Positions 24,038 to 32,292 of a stretch of 46,640 bases of DNA are shown piece after piece. The number at the start of each line of letters is the position of its first letter. Position 1 is the stretch's first letter. Position numbers and translations under genes: made by a program. The DNA comes from CAYSPT01 sp964432985 (GTDB lineage Bacteria > Muiribacteriota > CAYSPT01): contig CAYSPT010000038.1 in NCBI GenBank assembly GCA_964432985.1, positions 1 through 46,640 of the forward strand, read 5' to 3'. Under the pieces are notes generated by a model. It made no database searches. It saw only the letters and a list, made by a program, of their open reading frames with translations, and was not told the origin of the DNA.

Positions 24038-25465
24038 ATGAACAAGCGCAGTTTATATTTGTCGCTTCTCGTATTTCTTTTCTGTATCCTGTCCAGCCAC
24101 GCTTCCGGCCAGTCGCTGCCTGTCGGACAGGCGGACATCACCGTCGAAGATTTTCCAGAAAGAACTATACTCGGTTCCATGAGGCTGCCCCTGTTCAAGG
24201 GGATGGGCTTGTCCAGGGAGACCTATGTCAAGTATGTGACCGAAGAGGTCATTCAAGGTATGGCCGGCCGCAACTACGAAAATTTCAACTGTTTCGTCCG
24301 CAATGTTCCCCTGCTGGATGAAGAGATTTCCGTCATTTTCCTCCCGGCCTCGCGGGAAATAACCAAGGCGGCGCGGGCCGATTACCTCAATGTTATGGGG
24401 CGGACGGACCGGGGAAAGTCGCTCTCGCGCCTGGGACAGGCGCTTAAGACCCAAAAAGTGCTTGAAGAGCGGGCGGAAGCCATGAAGACCCGGACACCAC
24501 AACCCATACCGGAGAAGGACGCTGAAGCTGAGCCCGACATCAGTTTCCCCGACGACGAAGGGCTGCACGTCTCCAAGTTGATCGAATGGTGGTACTACAC
24601 CGGCCATTTCCAGTCCGATGAGAACCGCAACTTCGGTTTCGAGCTGTGCTTTTTCCGCTTCACTCCGTTCATCTACTTCGCCCACGCGGCCATCACCGAT
24701 ATCGACGGCGGCAAGATCCACTACATCCGCCGGATCTTTCCGGCCACCTCCGTGTCGGTGAAGCGGGGAGAGCTCGACCTCACCTACGGCGGGTGGGGCA
24801 GCAAGGCCATCGGTTCTTTTACCTACGATATCTGGGCTGAAACTCCCGAATTTTCGTTTCAGTTCCTGCTGCGGTCCCTCAAACCCCCCATGTTGATCGG
24901 GGACAGCGGCATCATTGAAATGGGCGTGGACAGGCCCTCGTATTACTACTCTCTGACCCGCAACGCCGCCAGCGGGACCATAACCCTGAACGGAGAGGAC
25001 TACCAGGTCAGCGGAACGGGCTGGATGGACCACCAGTGGGGCAACTTCTTCATGTCATGCATCTGGGGGTGGGACTGGTTTTCCCTGCAGCTCGAGAACA
25101 ACATGGAACTTAACATATTCAGCTTTAAAGACAGCCAGGGCGAGCAGACGAATCCTTTCGTTGAGATACTCCACCCGGACAACACCAACGAGTTGCTGCG
25201 CCAGGTGGAACTCACCCCGCTTTCCTGGTGGCGCAGCCCCACCACAAACATCAAGTATCCTTCCGGATTTCACATCTTCCTGCCCGATAAGAATTACCAT
25301 TTCGATGTCATCCCGAAGTTGAAGGAGCAGGAGATTCCGGCCAACCGCTTCTCACCGGATTTCATCGACTACTGGGAGGGCGCCTGTTCCGTGTCCGGAA
25401 AACTCGACGGCGTTGAGGTAGAAGGAAAAGCCTATAACGAACTGTGCGGGTACAAAAAGGACTAA
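24038..25465 (+). CDS. Secreted AttH/CrtC-like (lipocalin-type) protein
   Basis: The product is 475 residues with a signal peptide (about 1-24). An N-terminal segment (about 25-160) is not part of the recognised fold. From about residue 180 it matches the AttH/CrtC superfamily: EWWYYTGHF, the VSGTGWMDHQWG segment with nearby Trp-rich WGWDWFSLQL, and the C-terminal YWEGACSVSG...GKAYNELCGY. Relatives include carotenoid 1,2-hydratase and uncharacterised lipocalin-like proteins. No carotenoid genes are nearby, so hydratase activity should not be assumed; binding of a hydrophobic ligand outside the cytoplasm is more cautious. The Shine-Dalgarno site is GGGAGG about 7 nt upstream. A strong terminator follows. 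Confidence 0.85.
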   Translation: MNKRSLYLSLLVFLFCILSSHASGQSLPVGQADITVEDFPERTILGSMRLPLFKGMGLSRETYVKYVTEEVIQGMAGRNYENFNCFVRNVPLLDEEISVIFLPASREITKAARADYLNVMGRTDRGKSLSRLGQALKTQKVLEERAEAMKTRTPQPIPEKDAEAEPDISFPDDEGLHVSKLIEWWYYTGHFQSDENRNFGFELCFFRFTPFIYFAHAAITDIDGGKIHYIRRIFPATSVSVKRGELDLTYGGWGSKAIGSFTYDIWAETPEFSFQFLLRSLKPPMLIGDSGIIEMGVDRPSYYYSLTRNAASGTITLNGEDYQVSGTGWMDHQWGNFFMSCIWGWDWFSLQLENNMELNIFSFKDSQGEQTNPFVEILHPDNTNELLRQVELTPLSWWRSPTTNIKYPSGFHIFLPDKNYHFDVIPKLKEQEIPANRFSPDFIDYWEGACSVSGKLDGVEVEGKAYNELCGYKKD

Positions 25466-25478
25466 CCCATTAAATAAT

Positions 25479-25520
25479 GTCCCGCGGAACAGCCAGAAAA
25501 GCTGCCGCCGCGGGACTTTT
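25479..25520 (+). terminator. Rho-independent terminator
   Basis: GTCCCGCGG (25479-25487) pairs perfectly with CCGCGGGAC (25508-25516), followed by TTTT. The loop contains a secondary CAGC/GCTG pairing. It ends the AttH-like gene. Confidence 0.75.
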
Positions 25521-25528
25521 AATTGATC

Positions 25529-25554
25529 AACCGATCTGCTTGAAAAGCTCGGTT
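25529..25554 (-). terminator. Possible terminator of the ATP-grasp-like gene
   Basis: AACCGA (25529-25534) pairs with TCGGTT (25549-25554), with an inner GCTT/AAGC-like pairing. On the minus strand the run that follows is only weakly T-rich. Confidence 0.35.
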
Positions 25555-25579
25555 GAACTGTTTGTTACTCCATCCTGCT

Positions 25580-26962
25580 TTACAGTTTGCTGTCCACGAA
25601 GAACACTGGCATGAGACCGCCGCCCTGGTGGACGTTGACGATCTGCCCCGCTGCCGCGCGATTGAACGCTCCGGCAAATGCCCCGTCGTGCACCCAGAAG
25701 TTGATGTTGACGTACCGGTCCTCGAACCCGGTCAGTTTGCCGTCCTCGACGATGGGAAACTCGTCAACCGGAACCTCCACCTTGCGCTGTACAACGTAGG
25801 TCGGCCCTACGGTCAGAGCCTTCTGAATAGTAGCATCCCATTCAGCCTGGTCCGCCAGCCACCCCATGACCGCGCCGAACCCGCCGTAACCGGCGCTGGG
25901 CTTCAGAGCCAGCAGGTCCTTGTTCTGACTGATAAAGGGGATGAGATCTACCTCTTTGCCTTCAAAGATGGTCTTCCGCTCCCTGACCATCCTGGTCCAG
26001 GGGATGTGTTTCTTGAAGGCGGCAACTTCCTCCTGAGTGAACATCGAGAAATATTTATCTTCGGTCATGATCTCCAGGATGGCTTTGAAGTCGCCGGTGG
26101 CAGCGGTGATTGGATTCACCATGCACACGTTGCCGTCCTTGTAAGCCTTGATCACCGCCTGGCAGCCACCCCAAAACTCATCGTTGATGAAGTCGGTCAG
26201 GGCGTCCCGGTAGATCAGGTGGATGTGGTTACCGTTCAGATAGAGCTTCTTCCCGTCGTAGTCGAATTCGGAGGGATCGGCGAACCACGAATTGTACCCG
26301 AGATAACTGTAATACCTTGCAATTGAATGAAAATCGCCCAGGATGGTGGACTCGTTCCAGCAGACGATGGCGATATTGGGCCGGGGAACCGGGGTTCCCA
26401 TTCCCTTGTTCAGGCACCACTGCTCGTACTTCCTCCTCAGCGCCCGGTGGTGGCTGTCTAGCAGCCGGTCAACGGTCAGATCATATGTCTCTGCCAGCTT
26501 TCTTACAGCCGGTAAACCGCAGAATATCTCCAACATATCATCGTTCCAGCCCATCCCCGATGGATCGCCGCAGTTGAATTCGAGAAACTTGAGGTCCTTG
26601 GTTTCCTGATTGAAGAACAGGTCATAACGGTTGACCATCTGGATTCCCGGATATCCCGGGTTGATCCGGGCCAGTTCACCTTCCCGCCCATCCAGTTCGA
26701 TGATGTCGGAGAAGGTGCCGTCCTGCAGGTATGCCCGGCCGATTTTTTCCAGGCCGACAGCCATCATGGAAGTAATCGTAGAAATGAACTGCCGGTCGGC
26801 GTTTTCCACAAAATACGGTTTCAGAAAGGTAGGAAATGGATCTCCGTTCATGTCCATTTCCTTCTCTATCATTCTTTCCGTTAACATAGACATCTGGTCT
26901 TCCGGGTTCATCTCCAGCAGTATTTTTTTGAAATCTCCGTTAACATTTTTCAGCAGTCCCAT
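25580..26962 (-). CDS. ATP-grasp-like (circularly permuted / glutathionylspermidine-synthase-like) protein
   Basis: The product is 460 residues, soluble, with no signal peptide. The segments KFLEFNCGDPSGMGWNDD, NIAIVCWNESTILGDFHSIA and LLALKPSAGYGGFGAVMGW, the late EVPVDEFPIV, and the ending INFWVHDGAFAGAFNRAAAG recall circularly permuted ATP-grasp enzymes that join a carboxylate to an amine. Lys, Glu and Gly-rich positions expected for ATP are present, but I cannot align the whole site by eye. The substrate is unknown and no partner gene is adjacent. The start has GGGAGG about 8 nt upstream, and a TTGATT/TATACT promoter lies 88-117 bp upstream. Confidence 0.7.
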   Translation of the reverse strand: MGLLKNVNGDFKKILLEMNPEDQMSMLTERMIEKEMDMNGDPFPTFLKPYFVENADRQFISTITSMMAVGLEKIGRAYLQDGTFSDIIELDGREGELARINPGYPGIQMVNRYDLFFNQETKDLKFLEFNCGDPSGMGWNDDMLEIFCGLPAVRKLAETYDLTVDRLLDSHHRALRRKYEQWCLNKGMGTPVPRPNIAIVCWNESTILGDFHSIARYYSYLGYNSWFADPSEFDYDGKKLYLNGNHIHLIYRDALTDFINDEFWGGCQAVIKAYKDGNVCMVNPITAATGDFKAILEIMTEDKYFSMFTQEEVAAFKKHIPWTRMVRERKTIFEGKEVDLIPFISQNKDLLALKPSAGYGGFGAVMGWLADQAEWDATIQKALTVGPTYVVQRKVEVPVDEFPIVEDGKLTGFEDRYVNINFWVHDGAFAGAFNRAAAGQIVNVHQGGGLMPVFFVDSKL

Positions 26963-27049
26963 TTCAAATCCTCCCTTTCTCCAGTTTTTTGGTTAATAGC
27001 GTGGCGGGCACGGTCACAACCCATATCGTACCGCTCCAGCCTACAGGGT

Positions 27050-27079
27050 AGTATATCCGCAGACTACTACATCAATCAA
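27050..27079 (-). promoter_or_regulatory. Candidate promoter for the ATP-grasp-like gene
   Basis: On the minus strand TTGATT (27079-27074) and TATACT (27055-27050) are separated by 18 bp. Confidence 0.45.
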
Positions 27080-27168
27080 ACAGACAATTAATTGCTGCTT
27101 TCTACACTTAGTTATCAGAGGGCGGGATTGACCAGCATACGTTACTGAAGTTTGTTCTAAAGGCAAAA

Positions 27169-27197
27169 TGGAAAGTGAGCGTAAAATATATTATAAT
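27169..27197 (+). promoter_or_regulatory. Candidate promoter for the HEAT-kinase-WD40 gene
   Basis: TGGAAA (27169-27174) and a perfect TATAAT (27192-27197) are 17 bp apart. The -35 box is weak. The region around the -10 is very A/T-rich. Confidence 0.4.
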
Positions 27198-27282
27198 ATG
27201 CATATTGTATACTTAGACTAATTCAGGGCCTGAAGCGAAGGTTTCATCGCAGCACCAGATCTTGACAACTGGAGGAACGACA

Positions 27283-30200
27283 ATGGAAACCCTTGACACT
27301 ATTGTCTCCGGACTTGATAACGCCCAGGAAATCAAGCGAATACAGGCCGTTGTAAATCTGGTCAAATACGATGATATCCGGGTCATTCCGTATCTTCAGC
27401 GGATGGCCGAACAGGATGAAAGTGCACAGATCCGCTACCTTGCCCGAAAAGGCCTGAAAGTTATCAAAGACAAGGCTCTTCAGCACGACGCCTCGATGCC
27501 GGACACCCTTTCGGATACCACCACAACCCAGAGCACCGGCTACAATGTCCGCAGCCAGGTGAAAACACTGGTTTCCTCCCGGATGACCGAGGAGCGCAGC
27601 AAAGGATTTAACCTGGCCGCTCGCCTCGGGGATCCTGAACTCTACCCGGCTTTGCAGGCCGCCTATTTAAAGGAAGAGGACCCGGTCCTTAAGTCAGGTA
27701 TGCTCCACAGCCTGGCAATCGTCGGCGGCGAACGAGCACACACCGTCATTCAAAACGCCCTGAAAGACGACGAGCATCGCCTGAGGGCAAACGCCGTGGA
27801 AACAGCCGCTATGATCGGCGACGATACCCTTCTCCAGTTTATTGTCCCACTGTTGAAAGACGGCGATCACCGGGTGGCCGCCAACGCAGCCCTGGCCTTG
27901 AAGGAATACAACATCATAACCGTTCTGAAACGGCTGGGAGAAATGCTTGAATCACCTTCGGTCAACCGGCGTGACGCCGCCGCTTTTGCTCTGGGAAAAC
28001 TCAACAGCGAGATGGCCCTGAACCTTCTTCTCAAGGCCAGCCAGGATGATAAAAAATCAGTTCGAATGAAAGCCGTCAAGGGCCTGGAAGCGCTGGCGGG
28101 GAACGGAAACGAGCAGGCGCATTTGGCGCTTGAAAAAATCTTCACCGAAGATGAAGAGGGATTAACCGATTACTTTTCCCTGCTTTCGGAAGAGCAGACG
28201 TTCAAAGATATCAACCACGAAGATTTCAATGTCAGGCTCGAAGCGGTGAAAAACATGGTGCAATCAAAGGAACCGGATGTCCTCCCCCTTCTGATAACCA
28301 CGCTGAAAAAAGAGTCGGACAGCTATGTCAAAGCCGCCATCATCCGGGGACTCGGTGATTTGGGTACCGAAAACGATGTGCATGCGATCATTCCTTTTCT
28401 CTCCGACAGAGATGATCGTGTACGAGCCAATGCCGTCGAGACCATCGGCTGGCTTGACCGGAAAGAGAACCTGGGCCGACTCATTCCCTTTCTGGAAGAC
28501 CGCAACAACCGGGTCAGGGCCAACGCGGCGGTAGCTCTCGGTGAAGCGTATCCAAAGAAAGTTATTGAGGCCCTTAAAGAAATGGCCAGCGTTCCTGATA
28601 TCCGAATGAGGATCAGCGCCGCCTACGCCTGCCTGGAAATCGCATCAGAAGAAGTTATCGACGTATTGGGTGAGTTGGCCAGGGACGATGATCTGCGCGT
28701 ATCAGAGAAGGCAATTTCTTCTCTGGGAATGCTAAAAGATAGAGGCAACAAAGCAGCGGAAACAATTATCAATTCGTTAGTGGCCCAGGGAGACGACCTA
28801 TCGGTCCACGATTCTTTTATTGCCTATGATGACGGGTCAATAATTCAATTGGCTCCTTCAGGAGGATTGGCGCAGACGCAAAAATCGGTGCTGTCGTCAC
28901 TCCGCTCCACCTGCGACATCAGTCCCGATGTGAGCCTTCACGACACAGCACATCTAACCGGACTAACCGGTAAAAAGCTGGCTGGAAAACCCCACCTTCA
29001 TGGGAGCGATGAAAAATACCTTATCGCCGGGGAAATTGCCCGGGGCGGCATGGGTATAATTCTCAACGCGCTGGACACAGACATCCGCCGTGAGGTGGCC
29101 ATGAAAGTCATTACCGGCGGGATTGCTTCCTCGACGGCGGCGGTGGAACGCTTCATAGAAGAAGTACAGGTGCAGGGACAGCTGGAGCATCCCCACATCT
29201 GCCCGGTCCATGAGCTGGGCACCGATTCGGGGGGCAAGGTCTATTTCACCATGAAAATGGTGAAAGGTTCCTCTTTGGCTGAGACCATTAAGGAAGAGCA
29301 GGAGAAACATCTCGAGCCCATCGACGCGCGCCGCATAACGGAGCTGCTGGGTATGTTCATGAAAATCTGCGATGGCATCGACTACGCCCATTCCAAGGGA
29401 GTCATCCACCGCGACTTGAAACCGGGCAACATCATGGTGGGAGATTTCGGTGAGGTCTACGTCATGGACTGGGGTCTGGCCAAAATAGTGGATCGGGATG
29501 ACACACATAAAAATTCCCTGGTAATCACCGACCGCCAGGAAAATGAGGACACCATGAAGACAATGTCCGGGTCCATTGTAGGGACACCCGCCTATATGCC
29601 GCCGGAGCAAGCCAGGGGCCTGGTAGACGAAATGGACGAGCGGTCGGATATCTACTCCCTGGGCGCTTTGCTTTACGAACTGCTAATCCTGGAACCGCCA
29701 TATATTGGCAGCAATCTCTGGGAGATCCTGGCGCAGGTCTGCAAAGAGAGTCCCGAGCTTCCTTCCGAGAGGAATCCCTGGCGGGGTATCCCCTCGGAGC
29801 TCGATTCCATCGTGATGAAATGCATGGCGCCGGACAAGGAAGACCGCTACCGGACTGTTCACGAGCTGAAAGAAGAAATTGAGCTCTTTCTTTCCGGACG
29901 GCCCATCGGGGCCATGGAATACAGCCTCTGGCAGGTATTCACCAAGTGGGTGGCCAGAAACAGGGTACTCGCGGCGGCCATCGCAGCCGTGGTGCTGGTT
30001 ATCGTCATTTCCTTCTCTGTGTCCCACGTGCAGATCCGCCGCCAGAAAAACATAGCGGAAGAGCAGCGGGACGAAGCCAAAGAAGCCAAGGAAGCTGCGG
30101 AAACAGCCCAGATCGAAACCGAAAAGCAGCGGAAAATCGCCGTGAAGAACGAAAATGAGGCCCGCTTGAAGCTGGTCGATGCCCTGGTGCAGCGGGGCAT

Positions 30201-32232
30201 GTTCATGGAAGAAAACCTTGAGCTGACCAAGGCCTCGGAAATCTACCGCGATGTCAAGGAAATCATTACCAAGAACGAGCTGGACTGTTATCCGTATATC
30301 GACCTGATGCTGTGGAAGGTGGAGCACGGTTTCGAAGGGTTCTACCAGCCGTTTCAGACCTTCAAGGACCATTCCAAGACGGTCACCCGGGTAGATTTCG
30401 GGCCGGATGGAAAAACACTCATTTCATCCGGGAAAGACGGAAAGATCATTACCTGGAACCTGGAGTCAGCCACGGCGTCGACTACCTTCCCGCCGTCTGA
30501 CAGTGAAGTTACCGTCAAGGGCGGATTCAACTGTGTGGACGTGTCCGCAAACGGCCGGCTGGTGGCGTTCAAAAGCAGCGATACTACGGTCCACGTGTGG
30601 GATCGGGAGAGCGGCGAAATCCGCCAGATATGTGAAAGCAATAAGAAATTCTCCATAAATTGCCTGGCCATCAGGCCCGACGGGACCTACCTGGCCACCG
30701 GTCACACGAGGCGGCGCCTGATGATATGGGATGTGGCTACAGGGGAACGCTTGTTCAAGAGCCAGTCCCACACTGTCGACATTTCCTGCCTGGCGTTCAC
30801 TCCCGACGGGCAGTACCTGTTCTCGGGAGACATCCGCAAAGTCATTATGCGCTGGGACCTGCTGGATTTCAAGCGGGTTGACCATTTCTGGGACCACAAG
30901 GACGATATCTTCAGTATGGCGTTCAACTCCGACGGACAATGGATGGCATCCGGCAGCCTGGACACCGACATCCTGCTAAGGGAGTGGCAGGTCCCCGACT
31001 GGAAGGAAGGCAAGTATGCCTTTGCCGGACACGGCGACGCTGTGAACAGCGTGGTGTTTCATCCCACAAAAAATCAAGTGCTTTCAGGAAGCGCCGACGG
31101 GACCATCAGGGTTTGGGACACCTTCAACCGGACACCGGTTTCTGTCATCCGCGGGCATCTGGGCGGGATATTGTCACTGGATGTGAGTCCCGACGGGAAA
31201 ACGCTGGCCACCGGCAGTGACGACACCACCGTCATGCTGTGGCGGACGAGCGAGGAAAACAGGGTCATCACCGTTCCCAGCGGTCTGCAGGAACCCCGTA
31301 CGGTGGCATTCAGTCCCGACGGCAAGCACGTCGCCTACGGAGCGCATCAGTGGGTTGTGAATACTCCCGTTTTTCTGATTGATACGACGACCGGCGCCAA
31401 ATCGGAGAAATACATGGAGCACTACCAGGGCACCTTCAGTGCCGCCTTCTCCCCGGACGGACGGCTGCTGGCCGGCGGAAGCAAGGACGGCGGCAAGGTG
31501 GACCTCTGGGACGTACGGGAAAGAAAGGAAATCAGATCCTATTCCCCGGAAAAATCCAACACCTTTATTTGCGCGGTTCTCTTCAGTCCGGACGGGAAAT
31601 ACCTGGTGGCCGGCGACGACGACGACATGATACGGTTCTGGGATCTCAAAACCCTCGAATGCGTGCATACCATCAGGGAATGCGGCCATGATGTCATTTC
31701 GCTAGCCTATACCTCCGAGGGGACTGAACTTGTCGCCGGCCTGGGCAACGGTGTCATCAATTACTACGACGCTGAAACGAAGGAATTACTGCGCAGTGTT
31801 CAGTCTCCCGAAAATAATCTCGAAACCTGGGCGCTGAGCTCCCATGGACAGGTGGCCGTCTCGAGCAAAAAGGAAAACCAGATCAAGCTCTGGTCGGTTA
31901 AGGACGGCAAAATCCTGGCCTACTTGAAAGGGCACCAGGGAGAAGTGACGGCATTGGCTATTACCCCCGATGGAAAGCTGTTGGCTTCCGGCAGCATGGA
32001 CAACACCATCAGGTTCTGGAGCATGAATGACATCCTGACCGGAATCGGATACGCCAATGAGCCGGATGAACGGATACCGGTCTTTTCACCGCTCATCACC
32101 TTTCCCGGGCACCACGGCCGTATAAAGGCGCTTACGTTCAGCCGGGACGGCACCATGCTCGCCTCCGGAAGCTTCGATCTAACGGTCAAGATATGGAAGT
32201 TCGGTGACGCTATCAAGCCTCGGAAGTTTTGA
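27283..32232 (+). CDS. Giant transmembrane HEAT / Ser-Thr kinase / WD40 protein
   Basis: The product is 1649 residues from ATG 27283, with GGAGG 7 nt upstream. In order I see about a dozen HEAT-like repeats (1-510), a Hanks-type kinase (about 575-870), one transmembrane helix (about 893-913), a coiled coil (about 920-975) and WD40 repeats (about 1026-1645). Kinase motifs are intact: the glycine loop ARGGMG, the VAMK lysine near 607, HRDLKPGN near 708, DWG in place of DFG near 728, and GTPAYMPPEQ. I count 14 WD-type endings (IITWNL, VHVWDR, LMIWDV through VKIWKF), enough for two seven-bladed propellers. The single helix would put the HEAT-kinase half in the cytoplasm and the WD40 half in the periplasm, by inference. 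Its 3' end faces a PP2C phosphatase. Confidence 0.95.
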   Translation: METLDTIVSGLDNAQEIKRIQAVVNLVKYDDIRVIPYLQRMAEQDESAQIRYLARKGLKVIKDKALQHDASMPDTLSDTTTTQSTGYNVRSQVKTLVSSRMTEERSKGFNLAARLGDPELYPALQAAYLKEEDPVLKSGMLHSLAIVGGERAHTVIQNALKDDEHRLRANAVETAAMIGDDTLLQFIVPLLKDGDHRVAANAALALKEYNIITVLKRLGEMLESPSVNRRDAAAFALGKLNSEMALNLLLKASQDDKKSVRMKAVKGLEALAGNGNEQAHLALEKIFTEDEEGLTDYFSLLSEEQTFKDINHEDFNVRLEAVKNMVQSKEPDVLPLLITTLKKESDSYVKAAIIRGLGDLGTENDVHAIIPFLSDRDDRVRANAVETIGWLDRKENLGRLIPFLEDRNNRVRANAAVALGEAYPKKVIEALKEMASVPDIRMRISAAYACLEIASEEVIDVLGELARDDDLRVSEKAISSLGMLKDRGNKAAETIINSLVAQGDDLSVHDSFIAYDDGSIIQLAPSGGLAQTQKSVLSSLRSTCDISPDVSLHDTAHLTGLTGKKLAGKPHLHGSDEKYLIAGEIARGGMGIILNALDTDIRREVAMKVITGGIASSTAAVERFIEEVQVQGQLEHPHICPVHELGTDSGGKVYFTMKMVKGSSLAETIKEEQEKHLEPIDARRITELLGMFMKICDGIDYAHSKGVIHRDLKPGNIMVGDFGEVYVMDWGLAKIVDRDDTHKNSLVITDRQENEDTMKTMSGSIVGTPAYMPPEQARGLVDEMDERSDIYSLGALLYELLILEPPYIGSNLWEILAQVCKESPELPSERNPWRGIPSELDSIVMKCMAPDKEDRYRTVHELKEEIELFLSGRPIGAMEYSLWQVFTKWVARNRVLAAAIAAVVLVIVISFSVSHVQIRRQKNIAEEQRDEAKEAKEAAETAQIETEKQRKIAVKNENEARLKLVDALVQRGMFMEENLELTKASEIYRDVKEIITKNELDCYPYIDLMLWKVEHGFEGFYQPFQTFKDHSKTVTRVDFGPDGKTLISSGKDGKIITWNLESATASTTFPPSDSEVTVKGGFNCVDVSANGRLVAFKSSDTTVHVWDRESGEIRQICESNKKFSINCLAIRPDGTYLATGHTRRRLMIWDVATGERLFKSQSHTVDISCLAFTPDGQYLFSGDIRKVIMRWDLLDFKRVDHFWDHKDDIFSMAFNSDGQWMASGSLDTDILLREWQVPDWKEGKYAFAGHGDAVNSVVFHPTKNQVLSGSADGTIRVWDTFNRTPVSVIRGHLGGILSLDVSPDGKTLATGSDDTTVMLWRTSEENRVITVPSGLQEPRTVAFSPDGKHVAYGAHQWVVNTPVFLIDTTTGAKSEKYMEHYQGTFSAAFSPDGRLLAGGSKDGGKVDLWDVRERKEIRSYSPEKSNTFICAVLFSPDGKYLVAGDDDDMIRFWDLKTLECVHTIRECGHDVISLAYTSEGTELVAGLGNGVINYYDAETKELLRSVQSPENNLETWALSSHGQVAVSSKKENQIKLWSVKDGKILAYLKGHQGEVTALAITPDGKLLASGSMDNTIRFWSMNDILTGIGYANEPDERIPVFSPLITFPGHHGRIKALTFSRDGTMLASGSFDLTVKIWKFGDAIKPRKF

Positions 32233-32260
32233 TAAGCAAGACGTCCCATACCTAACCGCT

Positions 32261-32292
32261 CGGCTACTTGATGCTTCGACTACTTGATTTCG
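32261..32292. repeat. 16-bp direct repeat x2 over the phosphatase stop codon
   Basis: Units at 32261-32276 and 32277-32292 share CGRCTACTTGAT. The second contains the stop codon and last codons of the minus-strand phosphatase. Confidence 0.6.

Larger units (their letters stand above)
26963..27282. other. Divergent intergenic region with palindrome
   Basis: This 320-bp stretch holds promoters for the ATP-grasp-like gene (minus) and the giant kinase (plus). The perfect 12-bp palindrome AATATGCATATT (27195-27206) directly follows the plus-strand -10 box and could be an operator. I see no gene. Confidence 0.55.

Noticed and set aside
24038..25465. Carotenoid 1,2-hydratase (crtC)
   Set aside because: Only the superfamily fold is recognised, and there are no carotenoid genes around it.
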